A stretch of 64,000 nt of DNA, taken from assembly GCF_036689815.1 (NCBI RefSeq), contig NZ_JBAHUR010000011.1, positions 1-64,000 on the forward strand, in the 5' to 3' direction. Below, one piece after another: positions 44,975 to 53,896 of the stretch. A model generated the notes under the pieces. It searched no databases, was not told the origin of the DNA, and worked only from the letters and a program-made list of their open reading frames with translations. The DNA comes from Magnetovibrio sp. PR-2 (GTDB taxonomy: Bacteria > Pseudomonadota > Alphaproteobacteria > Rhodospirillales > Magnetovibrionaceae). The number at the start of each line of letters is the position of its first letter. Positions within the stretch are counted from its first letter, which is position 1. Position numbers and translations under genes: made by a program.

Positions 44975-46429
44975 TTATTCGGTTTTTTTCTGGCCTCCCA
45001 GTAGCGCGCTGGCTGTCACCCAGACAAACAGGGCGCCGCCGATAATCGCCAAAAGGCCGGCTCCGCCGTTGAGCCCCATGCCAAGCTTCATAGCAAAGCC
45101 GTCGAGGCCTTGGTCCGCGCCCGCCGTTTTGCGCGCCGCCCCATGGCCGCCTGCGATGAACAGGCCGCTGCTGGCCAAGGCTTGGGACACGCCAAACAGC
45201 CACACCGACGCCAGTGCCAGCTTGGGCTGCGTGATGGTGCGGCCCAGCAAGGGCAAGAAAACCACGTAATAGAGCGCAATGAACGACAAGGTCACGCCGG
45301 CGATCATGCCGTGATAATGCGCAGGCGTGCGGGTGTCTTGTCCGTCGACGAACAATCCCATGACGCCGCCGATGCCAAACACCAAAGGGCTCAAGACCAA
45401 CGCCACAAAGCCTGGGTTTTTCCAGGGCTTGTTTGTGCCCGTCATTAAGTTTTTGACCAAGGGCAAGGCGACGATCAGTGTCACAGGGGCAAAGGCGTAT
45501 TGCCAGTTGGTGAACGCCAACAGCCAGTCGGCGCTAAAGATTTCGTAGAAAACGGAAATCAGCGACGTTGTGAACGCAGCCACAGCCAGCAGCCCTAAAG
45601 CCAACACAACGGTCATGGGGTTGAACGTGCTTGGGCCGAAAACGCTGGACGAGATGGCGTACCAAGCGCCGAGCAAAAGGGCCACATTGATGAACTGCAG
45701 CACATGGCCGCCGGCCCAGAACAGTTCTTCGTTGAATTGATGTGTAATGGGCTGTCCATCGAGCAGCTTCCAGGTGAACAGAAAGTAGCCGAACGCCAAC
45801 AGGTAGACGGCGGCAGAGACAAGGCCCGCCAAGCTCAACACATCGATGCCTTGGCCGTGCTCTGCTTTTGCAGCTGCGGGGCGCTCCCAAAGGTTCACCA
45901 ACGCAAAGGCGGCCATGAAAGCCATGGCGACGGCCAAAACCAACAAAGACAGATAGAACATCGGGCTGGTGACGACGGGCACGTAGTTGCTCATCACCGG
46001 TTCGCCCACCAGCATGGGGAACAGGGACAGGGCCTCTTCGGACAGCGGCAGCACGGGCGTAAACATGCCGGCGACCGCGACCACGGCGAAACGGAATGCG
46101 GCGAATTCCAAAACAGTCAGACGAGGGCTGCCGTTCGACAAACGATACGCGGTTACGTGCGCCACGGCGGCAAAAATACACAGGAAAAACACGACGAAGC
46201 TAAAGTCGACGTGCACCACCAAAAAGCGGTGAAAGTTCGCAACGAACCACGGGAAATAATCGCTGATGCCCGGTGCGCGTCCAAATGCCAATGGCAAAGC
46301 AAACAGGCCCGCCGTGCCCAAAACGATCAAACCCAGAACCACCCAGCGCGTCAGCCACAGGCGCGCGCCCGGACCGTCCATGACAGTGTGCAGGCGGTCC
46401 ATGAGCGGGGGCAGGGCGGGTGCGTGCAT
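44975..46429 (-). CDS. Divergent heme-copper-oxidase subunit I-like membrane protein
   Basis: 484 residues, about twelve membrane helices. Alignment by eye with cytochrome oxidase subunit I places His73 as the helix II heme ligand (FLVVHVDFSF), His242 in helix VI (FWAGGHVLQFIN) and His371/His373 in helix X (TPAHYHGMIAG). The helix IX-X stretch GGVMGLFVDGQDTRTPAHYH parallels the normal subunit I. The His-His pair expected in helix VII for CuB is missing. It may bind hemes but not form a normal O2-reducing centre. Start at 46429 chosen because longer frames run into the DUF420 gene. Operon with DUF420 and ctaB. Confidence 0.75.
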   Translation of the reverse strand: MHAPALPPLMDRLHTVMDGPGARLWLTRWVVLGLIVLGTAGLFALPLAFGRAPGISDYFPWFVANFHRFLVVHVDFSFVVFFLCIFAAVAHVTAYRLSNGSPRLTVLEFAAFRFAVVAVAGMFTPVLPLSEEALSLFPMLVGEPVMSNYVPVVTSPMFYLSLLVLAVAMAFMAAFALVNLWERPAAAKAEHGQGIDVLSLAGLVSAAVYLLAFGYFLFTWKLLDGQPITHQFNEELFWAGGHVLQFINVALLLGAWYAISSSVFGPSTFNPMTVVLALGLLAVAAFTTSLISVFYEIFSADWLLAFTNWQYAFAPVTLIVALPLVKNLMTGTNKPWKNPGFVALVLSPLVFGIGGVMGLFVDGQDTRTPAHYHGMIAGVTLSFIALYYVVFLPLLGRTITQPKLALASVWLFGVSQALASSGLFIAGGHGAARKTAGADQGLDGFAMKLGMGLNGGAGLLAIIGGALFVWVTASALLGGQKKTE

Positions 46430-46440
46430 GGCCTGTTGCT

Positions 46441-46908
46441 CTATTGACCGGGCAGGTTCAAGCCAGAGGCTTGGCACAGGCCCGTGCACGGCCAGATGTG
46501 CAGCGCCATGACGTAAACGATCACGCCCGTGAGCGCGACAAAGAACCAAATCGGCCACGCCCACTTCACGGTTTTTCTGTGGGCATCAAAGTTGCGTTTG
46601 ATGGCGTGAAACACCGCCATGGGCACCAAAGGGGTCGCAGCAACGGCACCCACCACGTGCACGATCAAGATGGTGAAATAGATCGGACGGATAATGCCTT
46701 CGCCACCGAATTTCGCGAGACCGGAATTGAAGTGATAATAGAGATAAAACGCCAAGAACACAGCCGACACGACAAGTGCTGCGATCATGGTCTTTTTGTG
46801 GGCTTGGATATTGCCGCCTTTGACAAAGCTGCGCGCCATCCACAACAGCACCACGGTTACAGCGTTTAAAACAGCATTGATATGCGGAATGGTTGTGACT
46901 TCGATCAT
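46441..46908 (-). CDS. DUF420 membrane protein (oxidase-assembly-type)
   Basis: 155 residues, four membrane helices. Conserved DUF420 marks: LPHINAVLNAV-like start (IPHINAVLNAVTVV), AHKKTMIAALVVSAVFLAFYLYYH, ILIVHVVGA and HRKTVKWAWPIWFFVALTGVIVYVM, with several membrane His residues that could bind heme or copper. Gram-positive relatives (CtaM group) are needed for oxidase maturation. It lies between a 66-residue membrane protein and the oxidase-like subunit. Confidence 0.85.
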   Translation of the reverse strand: MIEVTTIPHINAVLNAVTVVLLWMARSFVKGGNIQAHKKTMIAALVVSAVFLAFYLYYHFNSGLAKFGGEGIIRPIYFTILIVHVVGAVAATPLVPMAVFHAIKRNFDAHRKTVKWAWPIWFFVALTGVIVYVMALHIWPCTGLCQASGLNLPGQ

Positions 46909-46923
46909 GTCTGGCGGTCCGGG

Positions 46924-47124
46924 TCAGTTGTGCAGTTGCGTGTCTTCTTTGATGGGCTGGTCAGCACCCACCCCGACGTAGCCGTAGTTTTGAATACGGT
47001 ACATGGTGCCTGCGTACATGCCGATACCGACGATCAGGAACAAAGCGCCCATGATCCAAAGACGCGCACGTGGAATTTCCGGACGTGCGGCTGGTTTGGA
47101 CTCGTTTTGAGCCGTTTCGTTCAT
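46924..47124 (-). CDS. Small membrane protein of the oxidase cluster (66 residues)
   Basis: From the ATG at 47124 with a GGGGAG site seven bases upstream. A hydrophilic lead, then one membrane helix (LWIMGALFLIVGIGMYAG), then a polar tail. I do not recognise the family. It lies 15 bases before the DUF420 gene and 180 bases after coxA, with a terminator in between, so it heads the second oxidase-related operon. A small accessory subunit or assembly factor is possible. Confidence 0.6.
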   Translation of the reverse strand: MNETAQNESKPAARPEIPRARLWIMGALFLIVGIGMYAGTMYRIQNYGYVGVGADQPIKEDTQLHN

Positions 47125-47256
47125 TGGTGAACTCCCCATCTTTTTTCTGTGTTCCAGATATACATTTTTAGGGCTCTTATCGCAAGGAAAGAGCCGAAAA
47201 AACCCGTTAAAATTCAAGGTTTTTTGCGATTTTGGGGCGGATCCTGCCAACAAAAA

Positions 47257-47280
47257 AGCGGGGGCCCGAAAGCCCCCGCT
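47257..47280 (-). terminator. Rho-independent terminator after coxA
   Basis: A nine-bp perfect GC stem (AGCGGGGGC / GCCCCCGCT) with a short loop, followed on the minus strand by six T residues, 26 bases after the coxA stop. Confidence 0.9.
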
Positions 47281-47306
47281 TGATGTGTTGGTCAGATGTT
47301 TCTGAC

Positions 47307-48944
47307 TTAGCCTTTGGTGTACTCGTAAGGCGACCAGTTTTCGTCGACAATCACGTCTGTGTCGCCGAAGTTACCCGGGCCCGGAGGCGAAGCCGTGTGG
47401 GTCCATTCCAAAGACTTGGAATTCCACGGGTTGGTCGGCGCCGGTTTGCCATTGAACGCGGAGGCAATGAAGTTGATGAATTGCAACAGCATGCCAATGG
47501 CGATCACGCCTGCACCGATGGTGGCGATGAAATGGAACTCTTGGAAACTGCGTCCCAGGACTTCAACATCCTTGAACATTTCATAGTCCCAGTAACGACG
47601 CGGCATGCCTTCTTTACCGATGATGAACAGCGGCCAGAAAGTGACGTTCACACCGACGAAGTTCAGCCAGAAGCTGATGGTTGCCATCGGACCGTCGGCA
47701 AAACGACCGGTCATTTTGGGGAACCAGTAGTAAATGCCGGCGAACAGCGCAAACGCCGAGAACAACGCCATGATGAAGTGGAAGTGAGCGTGCACATAAG
47801 ACGTTTCCGACAGGTGCAGCGTCATGGACGGAATAGCCAGCGGAATACCCGTCAAACCACCCAACAAAATGAGATACAAGCAAGAAGCTGCGTACATCAT
47901 TGCGGTGTTATACGTGATCGCACCTTTATAGAGCGTGCCCCACAAAGACAGGGTCAAGATACCCACCGGAACCGAGATCAGCAGCGTCGTGACCATGTGG
48001 CCCAGACGGATCCAGTCCGGCATGCCAGCGATGTACAGGTGGTGAACCCACACGATGCCAGCGATACCAACGATGCCCCAAATGCCGGCGTAGACGGCGG
48101 CTTTGTAGTTGAACACGCGGTTCTTCGCCATGGTCGCCATGATGTCGAACAAGATGCCGACGGCAGGCAAGAAGATCACGTAAACAGCCGGGTGCGAATA
48201 GAACCAGAACAAGTTCTGATACAGCAACACGTCACCACCCGCAGATGGATCGTAGAAGTGCGTGCCCAGATATTTGTCGAACAGCAACAAGGTTACGGCA
48301 GCAGCCAAAACAGGGATGAAGATCAACTGAATGACAAACGCGGCGACCGTGGTCCACACGAAGATGTTCAGCTGGTTCCAGCCCATGCCCGGTGCCCGCA
48401 TGTAAATCACGGTGACCAAGAAGTTCACGGCGCCCAAAATGGACGAGAAGCCCAACAGGTGAACGGTGAACACGTACATGGACGTGTTGGAGGCCGACGT
48501 TACGGAGTACGGCGGATAGCCGGTCCACATGATGTCAGGACCATCAGGAACGATGAAGCTCAACAGCGCCAAAACGATGGCGAAGTAGAACAGCCAGACG
48601 GAAAACGCATTGATGCGCGGAAACGCCACATCGCGTGCGCCGATCATCAGCGGCAAGAAGTAGTTTGCCGCAAAGCCGGTCAGACCGGGGATCAGGAACG
48701 CCAAGATCATCGCTGCGCCGTGGAAATACAGATAACCGTTGTATTCCGTGCCGCTGCTGATGAACTGCATACCCAGTTCCATCTGTTCGAAACGAATGAT
48801 CAAAGCCATCAGGCCGGCGACGCCAAACGCCGCCATGGAACCGACCAGGTACAAAACGCCAATGCGCTTGTGGTCAGTTGTTAAAAGCCACTCTTTCCAG
48901 GCCGGAGCCGCAGAGTGAGAAGCTGTGGTTGTCGGAGTACTCAT
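47307..48944 (-). CDS. ctaD: Cytochrome c oxidase subunit I
   Basis: 545 residues, twelve membrane helices. The ligands are all present: His75 (heme a), His251 (CuB), His301-His302 (CuB) and the HAHFHF block in helix X. Tyr255, the His-crosslinked Tyr, is present. Helix VI reads FYSHPAVYVIFLP, not GHPEVY: the D-channel Glu is absent and replaced by the Tyr-Ser arrangement of type A2 oxidases. Helix VIII reads SVPVGILTLSLWG where most have a Lys (PTGIKIF), so the K-channel Lys is also missing. Co-transcribed with coxB, SCO and coxC. Confidence 0.95.
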   Translation of the reverse strand: MSTPTTTASHSAAPAWKEWLLTTDHKRIGVLYLVGSMAAFGVAGLMALIIRFEQMELGMQFISSGTEYNGYLYFHGAAMILAFLIPGLTGFAANYFLPLMIGARDVAFPRINAFSVWLFYFAIVLALLSFIVPDGPDIMWTGYPPYSVTSASNTSMYVFTVHLLGFSSILGAVNFLVTVIYMRAPGMGWNQLNIFVWTTVAAFVIQLIFIPVLAAAVTLLLFDKYLGTHFYDPSAGGDVLLYQNLFWFYSHPAVYVIFLPAVGILFDIMATMAKNRVFNYKAAVYAGIWGIVGIAGIVWVHHLYIAGMPDWIRLGHMVTTLLISVPVGILTLSLWGTLYKGAITYNTAMMYAASCLYLILLGGLTGIPLAIPSMTLHLSETSYVHAHFHFIMALFSAFALFAGIYYWFPKMTGRFADGPMATISFWLNFVGVNVTFWPLFIIGKEGMPRRYWDYEMFKDVEVLGRSFQEFHFIATIGAGVIAIGMLLQFINFIASAFNGKPAPTNPWNSKSLEWTHTASPPGPGNFGDTDVIVDENWSPYEYTKG

Positions 48945-49027
48945 AGGTTTTCTCTCCCTCCGGTGTCCTGCCCCGGAAATGCTATTTCCGGGATTAGCAG
49001 GCCACCAAAATCAATAAGCCAGGGGCC

Positions 49028-49738
49028 TTAGCCTTCAGCTGCCATTTTGGCGAGCCAGGCGTTGTATTCCGCTTGCGGAACCGCGTGGATCGGGTTGGAC
49101 ATCTGCGAGTGTGCTTCGCCGCAGAATTCTGCGCATTGCACAACGCCGTCAGTTTGTGCCTCAACCGGGTTGACCCAAATGTAGGTTTTGCGGCCCGGCA
49201 TAATGTCTTCTTTGACGCGATATTTCGGAATACCGAACGAGTGGATCACGTCTTCGGACGTCATGCGGAATACCACCGGTTGACCCACTGGGATCATGAC
49301 AGGCGTTTCCATATCGGCTTCGACCAAGACACCACCCGGATACTCATATTCGAAGTACCACTGGTAGCCGATGACTTTGACTTCCATGGCGTTGTCCGGA
49401 ACACGACGGTAGTCGTTCCAAACGGTCCAACCGTTGGCGGCCAAGTAGAAGTCATCAGCCATAAAGATCGAAGCCGGGATCAGCGCAAAAGCAATCGACT
49501 GGACGGTCGTTAGCTTTTTCGCGGTTCCCACTTGATCGGGGCTGGTGGCGCGGAATTTGAACAACATCCAAACCGCGGCAATGGCCATGATCACGCCGAT
49601 AACCGTGATATCTAACATCACCGTATCCCAGAGACGTTCCCACGACTCGTTGGGAACGGGCAGTTCCTTAGCGAAAGCTTGGCTAGACACCAACGTTGTG
49701 CCGACCAAGCCTGTCATTGCTGACAGAAATTTCATCAT
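49028..49738 (-). CDS. ctaC: Cytochrome c oxidase subunit II
   Basis: 236 residues, rather short. A signal peptide is followed by two membrane helices and a periplasmic cupredoxin domain. The CuA site is complete: VIHSFGIP, then CAEFCGEAHSQM. The electron-entry Trp/Tyr block is VIGYQWYFEYEYPGG. No fused cytochrome c domain is present, so it is aa3-like, not caa3. The start overlaps the SCO stop by one base (TAATG), with GGGAGG eight bases upstream. Confidence 0.95.
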   Translation of the reverse strand: MMKFLSAMTGLVGTTLVSSQAFAKELPVPNESWERLWDTVMLDITVIGVIMAIAAVWMLFKFRATSPDQVGTAKKLTTVQSIAFALIPASIFMADDFYLAANGWTVWNDYRRVPDNAMEVKVIGYQWYFEYEYPGGVLVEADMETPVMIPVGQPVVFRMTSEDVIHSFGIPKYRVKEDIMPGRKTYIWVNPVEAQTDGVVQCAEFCGEAHSQMSNPIHAVPQAEYNAWLAKMAAEG

Positions 49739-50568
49739 TAACTTAACCTCCCTCTCCTCCGTCTGCGGAACAACAGAACGGAAACTGCAAAGGACGAGAC
49801 GCCTAAGGACAAGGCGCCCGCACCAACAAACAACGGAATGCTGACCGTGTATTTCCCCTCAGCATAGTTGTAACTGTAACAAAGACTTATGGCGTAATCG
49901 ATGATCTCACCGGGCTTGAATTCCCCGGCTTTGGCATCAAAAACAGCCAGTTTGACATCCTGCGGCTCGGAGTTGAGTGCATACAACACCCGCGCCAGAC
50001 GCCCTTCGGGCGTTAGGAACATGAAGGCGCCCGGATGGAAGAACGTCCGATCCTGGGGCGACCAGAAATATTTAAAACCAATGGTATCGGCGAAGCTTTT
50101 GATCTGCTCTTTGTCTTTGAACGTCGCAAACGTCCAAGAGCCGTTCATCTTCTCCGTCATCTGTAAGTGTTCTTTGAACGCGCCGATGGACTTAAGGTCG
50201 TCGTGTTCGTCGAACGAGATGGTCAGAACGTCGAAATCCTGACCGGGTTTGATCCCCTCGACCTCATCCAAAAGGGCGTTGAGGTCTTGGTTGATGACGG
50301 AACAACTGCCATCGCATGTGTAATAGGACAAAACCAATATCAGCGGCTTTCCGAGCTTATCGGCCAATTGAAACTCTTGGCCCTGCCCGTCGATCAGCGT
50401 GAAATCGCCGCTGACCTTCGCCCCTAAATATTCTTTTTCATCAATTTGGAAAATAGACGGATCGATGTCCGAAACCGGCACGGCACCGCCGTACTGCGCC
50501 TTGGCCGGGAAAGCGGCCAAAGCGCAGGCGGTTATGGCAGATGCCAAAAGTGTGCGGGTCCGGGACAT
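49738..50568 (-). CDS. SCO1/SenC-family copper chaperone with C-terminal membrane anchor
   Basis: 276 residues from MSRTRTLLASAITACALAAF (signal peptide). The thioredoxin-fold domain carries the copper-binding CDGSC near residue 89 and the conserved His in RTFFHPGAF near residue 185. Unlike most SCO proteins it is anchored by a C-terminal helix (residues 245-268) followed by an Arg-rich tail. It delivers copper to CuA of subunit II, whose gene overlaps its stop codon. Confidence 0.9.
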   Translation of the reverse strand: MSRTRTLLASAITACALAAFPAKAQYGGAVPVSDIDPSIFQIDEKEYLGAKVSGDFTLIDGQGQEFQLADKLGKPLILVLSYYTCDGSCSVINQDLNALLDEVEGIKPGQDFDVLTISFDEHDDLKSIGAFKEHLQMTEKMNGSWTFATFKDKEQIKSFADTIGFKYFWSPQDRTFFHPGAFMFLTPEGRLARVLYALNSEPQDVKLAVFDAKAGEFKPGEIIDYAISLCYSYNYAEGKYTVSIPLFVGAGALSLGVSSFAVSVLLFRRRRRGRLS

Positions 50569-50596
50569 CAACACGTTTCCGTCCGTATATCGCGGC

Positions 50597-51364
50597 TTAC
50601 CAGAAGTAAATCTGAGACGCGACGAAGAACCAAACGATGTCCACAAAGTGCCAGTAAACCGACACACAGCTGACAAACGTTTTGTTCGTACGACCACCCA
50701 ATGCCGGGATCAACACGGCAATGAATGCACCCAAGCCAACCAACACGTGAGAGGCGTGGAAGCCTGTGATGGTGTAAAACGCCGTGGAGTAAGCGTTCGT
50801 GGACGGGATAAAGCCTTCTTGGATCAAGTGGCCCCATTCGTAGAGGGTGCAGCCCAAAAAGGCAGAGCCCAGAACGATGGTGATGATCCACCATTTGTTA
50901 AAGCCGGACAGGTCGCCGTGCTCCAACTTTTCTTCGGCAAAGTGTGCGGTGACGGAGGACCCGACCAGAATAAAGGTCATGATGACCGGCAGAACTTTAT
51001 CGATGTGCGGCGTGCCTTCCGGCGGCCAGCTTTCGATGCCCAGACGCATCATCCAGTAGCTGGAAAACAGCGACAGGAAGATGAAAATCTCAGACAAGAT
51101 GAAGATTGGCAGGCCAATATTGGCGACGCCCGCCAAAAGCGGCGTCTGGGTCAGACCTTCGTCAACCCACATGGCGACACCCGCCAGTAACATAACTGTG
51201 CCGACGCCGGCGAAAACCGTCGTAAGCATCATATCTTCATAAACAAAGAAGGTGGAAAAAGCGATTGGCACCAAGAAGAACGTGCCAGCAACCGCTAACA
51301 GCGGCGCCCAGCTCCATTCCCAGTGATGTTCATGCACGTGGGCGGTATCTGCTTCAGAAGTCAT
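50597..51364 (-). CDS. ctaE: Cytochrome c oxidase subunit III
   Basis: 255 residues, seven membrane helices. Family marks: LSEIFIFLSLFSSYWMMRLG, the TNAYSTAFYTITGFHASHVLVG block and the C-terminal VSVYWHFVDIVWFFV. The start has a strong GGGGAGGG site. It is the first gene of the operon ctaE-SCO-ctaC-ctaD, an order with subunit III first that differs from the usual ctaC-ctaD-...-ctaE. Confidence 0.95.
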   Translation of the reverse strand: MTSEADTAHVHEHHWEWSWAPLLAVAGTFFLVPIAFSTFFVYEDMMLTTVFAGVGTVMLLAGVAMWVDEGLTQTPLLAGVANIGLPIFILSEIFIFLSLFSSYWMMRLGIESWPPEGTPHIDKVLPVIMTFILVGSSVTAHFAEEKLEHGDLSGFNKWWIITIVLGSAFLGCTLYEWGHLIQEGFIPSTNAYSTAFYTITGFHASHVLVGLGAFIAVLIPALGGRTNKTFVSCVSVYWHFVDIVWFFVASQIYFW

Positions 51365-51742
51365 GGTCCCTCCCCAAAATCGGACGTTTTTGTGTTCTCG
51401 CTATTCATACACAGGACAGGTGTATAATAGTCAAAAGTAGATAATTCTCAGGTGTATAGCCTGAGATTGGACAAGTCTTCGTAATATGCCTGGGGGGCGG
51501 TGTCAATTGATACTACGGATGCATTACAACAAAATATCCTAAGTTCGAGACGTTATGAGTCTAAAGTTGCTCGCAAAGCCCTTGTATTTGCTTTTATATT
51601 AGAGGGTCATATTAAACAAATAAGTAGTGTTATAAGTTAAATTTATTTATGCGGTATGGGGCGGCTGGGTTGGTGTGAGAAAAAAACGCTGCAAATGGCT
51701 GCGACTCCCGTATAAAGGAGGTGTCCTAGGGGGAGTAAGGCC
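51365..51742. other. Intergenic region with paired CAGGTGTATA motifs
   Basis: 378 bases between divergent units. CAGGTGTATA occurs twice, at 51417-51426 and 51449-51458. The second is part of a hairpin CTCAGG-N7-CCTGAG (51447-51465). A weak minus-strand promoter (TTGACT at 51434-51429, TGTATG at 51411-51406, 17 apart) overlaps the first copy. This looks like a control region of the oxidase operon. The rest (51540-51660) is AT-rich with no recognisable feature. Confidence 0.4.
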
Positions 51743-53482
51743 TTGAACGAACAGTTAGAACTTCTGATTGAGATGGGGCGGCACTATGCCGACACTCAAG
51801 ACATCGAAGTCACCATGAGCCGCGCTTTGGAACGCATCACAGAGCTGATGGGTGTCGATGGCGGCGCGCTGTTCGTGTTGGAAGGCGGTGAAGATGACGG
51901 AAACTTGGTCTGTCACGCCAGCCACGGCCCCATCGATATTCGCGGCCTCAGCATTCCCGCCGGGCAAGGCATTGTGGGGCGTTCGGTCGCTTCGAACACC
52001 TCCGAAGTGGTGTGGGACGTGCAAAACGACCCCAGCTTTAACAAAGATCTCGATAAAGAACACAATTTCACCACGCGTTCGATCCTGTGCGCGCCAATGT
52101 CAGTCAAGGATGAACGCTTAGGCGCCATCGAGGTGGTCAACAAGTCCAGCGGCGACGGACTGTTCAATGACGAAGATCTTCAGGTGTTGGAAGCCTTGGC
52201 ATCCTCGGCGGCTTTGGCGATTTCCAATGCGCGCATGGCGGCTGCGGTTGCAGATAAAGAAGTCATGCGCCGCGAGTTGGAGCGCGCGGGTGAAATCCAG
52301 CGTGGCCTCTTGCCCGAGCCGGGAGACGATGAGAGCATCATCGCCGGGGTCAATCATCCGGCCCGCGTGGTGTCGGGGGATTTCTACGACTACTTCACTT
52401 TATATGATGGGCGCATCGTGTTCACTTTGGCCGACGTTTCGGGAAAGGGCATGAATGCAGCCCTGTTGATGGCGAAAAGTGCGAGCTTATTCAGATGTTT
52501 GGGCAAGGAAGATATGCGCCCGGGTCGGCTGCTTCAGCGCATCAATGCAGAAGTCTGTGAAACAACCCTGCGCGGCATGTTCGTGACCATGGTGGCCGGC
52601 ATTTACGATCCCTCCAGCGGGCGTTTGGTGCTGGCCAATGCAGGCCACGAGCCGCCTTTGTTCCACACACCGGAGGGTGAATTCGTATCCCTGCAAGCCA
52701 GCGCCCCGCCCGTGGGCATCCCCCCGGAATTGACGGGGGGCGGTCCGGTGGCGGAAGAGGTGATTAACCTGCGCGGCGGTTCTCTTTATATATTCACCGA
52801 CGGCGCGACCGAGGGCTACGTCGCCGCAGGTGAAGAACTGGGCGCGGACGGTTTTGAAGCCATGATTGAAGAGGGACTGAAAAGCTCCAAAAGTGGGCAT
52901 GCGCGCATCACCGCCGTGGCCGAGCGATTAAGCGCCACCGGCGAAGCCCTGCGCGACGATGTCACGGTTTTGGTCATTGATGACGCTAAACCCTTGCAAG
53001 ACCGTCAAAAACAGGCAGACTATGACCCTGATCCGAAACCGCAACGAGAACTGCCGCGTATGGATGGTCCCATCGAAGGTCAACTCTGCACACTGAGCGT
53101 GCCCGCCCGGCCCGCCAGTCTGAAGCTGATCCGTCAAGCCATCAATGACACGGCGAATACCTGCGGTTTTAACAAAGAAGAATGCCAAGATTTGGTTCTG
53201 GCGGTGGACGAAGCCTGCCAGAATGTCGTGCGCCATGCCTACGGCGGGCGCGAAGACGGCGATATGGATGTGGAAATCCGCTGTGAAAGCAAAAACTTCG
53301 TGGTCTTGATCCGCGATTTTGCGCCCGCTGTAGATGTTTCGAAAATCCAACCGCGCGATCTCGACGACGTGCGCCCCGGGGGATTGGGCGTGCATTTCAT
53401 TCGCGAAGTGATGGATGACGTGGAACATATGCCTCCACCCGATGGGCAGGGTAACCTGCTCAGATTGAAAAAAGCCATGTAA
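51743..53482 (+). CDS. GAF / PP2C (SpoIIE) phosphatase / HATPase partner-switching protein
   Basis: 579 residues. Residues 15-165 are a GAF sensor domain. Residues 190-395 are a SpoIIE/RsbU PP2C phosphatase (EIQRGLLPEP, VSGDFYDYF, LADVSGKGMNAALLM, DGATEG, LRDDVTVLVI). Residues 440-575 are a GHKL/RsbW-type ATPase (VDEACQNVVRHAYGG, FAPAVDVSKI, PGGLGVHFIREVMD), the kinase side of partner switching. One protein thus has both phosphatase and kinase modules. A TTG at 51743 with GGGGGAG seven bases upstream is the likely start. The STAS gene follows after 19 bases. Confidence 0.9.
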   Translation: MNEQLELLIEMGRHYADTQDIEVTMSRALERITELMGVDGGALFVLEGGEDDGNLVCHASHGPIDIRGLSIPAGQGIVGRSVASNTSEVVWDVQNDPSFNKDLDKEHNFTTRSILCAPMSVKDERLGAIEVVNKSSGDGLFNDEDLQVLEALASSAALAISNARMAAAVADKEVMRRELERAGEIQRGLLPEPGDDESIIAGVNHPARVVSGDFYDYFTLYDGRIVFTLADVSGKGMNAALLMAKSASLFRCLGKEDMRPGRLLQRINAEVCETTLRGMFVTMVAGIYDPSSGRLVLANAGHEPPLFHTPEGEFVSLQASAPPVGIPPELTGGGPVAEEVINLRGGSLYIFTDGATEGYVAAGEELGADGFEAMIEEGLKSSKSGHARITAVAERLSATGEALRDDVTVLVIDDAKPLQDRQKQADYDPDPKPQRELPRMDGPIEGQLCTLSVPARPASLKLIRQAINDTANTCGFNKEECQDLVLAVDEACQNVVRHAYGGREDGDMDVEIRCESKNFVVLIRDFAPAVDVSKIQPRDLDDVRPGGLGVHFIREVMDDVEHMPPPDGQGNLLRLKKAM

Positions 53483-53501
53483 GGGCAGGGAACGATAAAA
53501 G

Positions 53502-53834
53502 ATGGATATTTCAGTATCTGAAAACAATGGACTAAAGGTGGTCGGGATCACCGGCGAAGTGGATTTGAGCACTTCTCCGCAGGTGCGTGACGCTTTGTTG
53601 AAGGAATTGGCGGGAGGCTCTGGGGTTATCGTCGATCTGTCCGGCGTGGCGTATATCGATTCATCCGGCGTCGCTTCGCTGGTCGAAGCGTTTCAAACCG
53701 CCAAGTCCAAAGGCCAAGGGTTCGCTTTGGCGCAAGTCAGTGAAACGCCCATGCGGGTGTTGAAGCTGGCGCGCTTGGATCAGGTGTTTGTCATTTATGA
53801 CACCATTGACGACGCCTTGAGCGGCTTGGCATAA
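53502..53834 (+). CDS. STAS-domain protein (anti-sigma antagonist or MlaB-like)
   Basis: 110 residues, a single STAS domain. The phosphorylation site is the Ser pair in YIDSSGVASLVEAFQ near residue 56. It is the probable substrate of the upstream phosphatase/kinase protein. It also sits 62 bases before mlaE; in enteric bacteria the Mla transporter contains a small STAS subunit, MlaB, bound to the ATPase MlaF. Either role, or both, is possible. No sigma factor gene is nearby. Confidence 0.9.
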   Translation: MDISVSENNGLKVVGITGEVDLSTSPQVRDALLKELAGGSGVIVDLSGVAYIDSSGVASLVEAFQTAKSKGQGFALAQVSETPMRVLKLARLDQVFVIYDTIDDALSGLA

Positions 53835-53896
53835 CCAAAAAAAGCTATAAGCTAAGCCGAAATTGTGTGCACCACTTGGGGGAGCCTTGAGAGCCC

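Noticed and set aside
47232-48884. A 550-codon open frame on the plus strand, antisense to ctaD
   Set aside because: Translation is rich in His, Arg, Asp and Gln, with no domain or hydrophobic pattern. It is the mirror of a membrane protein gene in GC-rich DNA.
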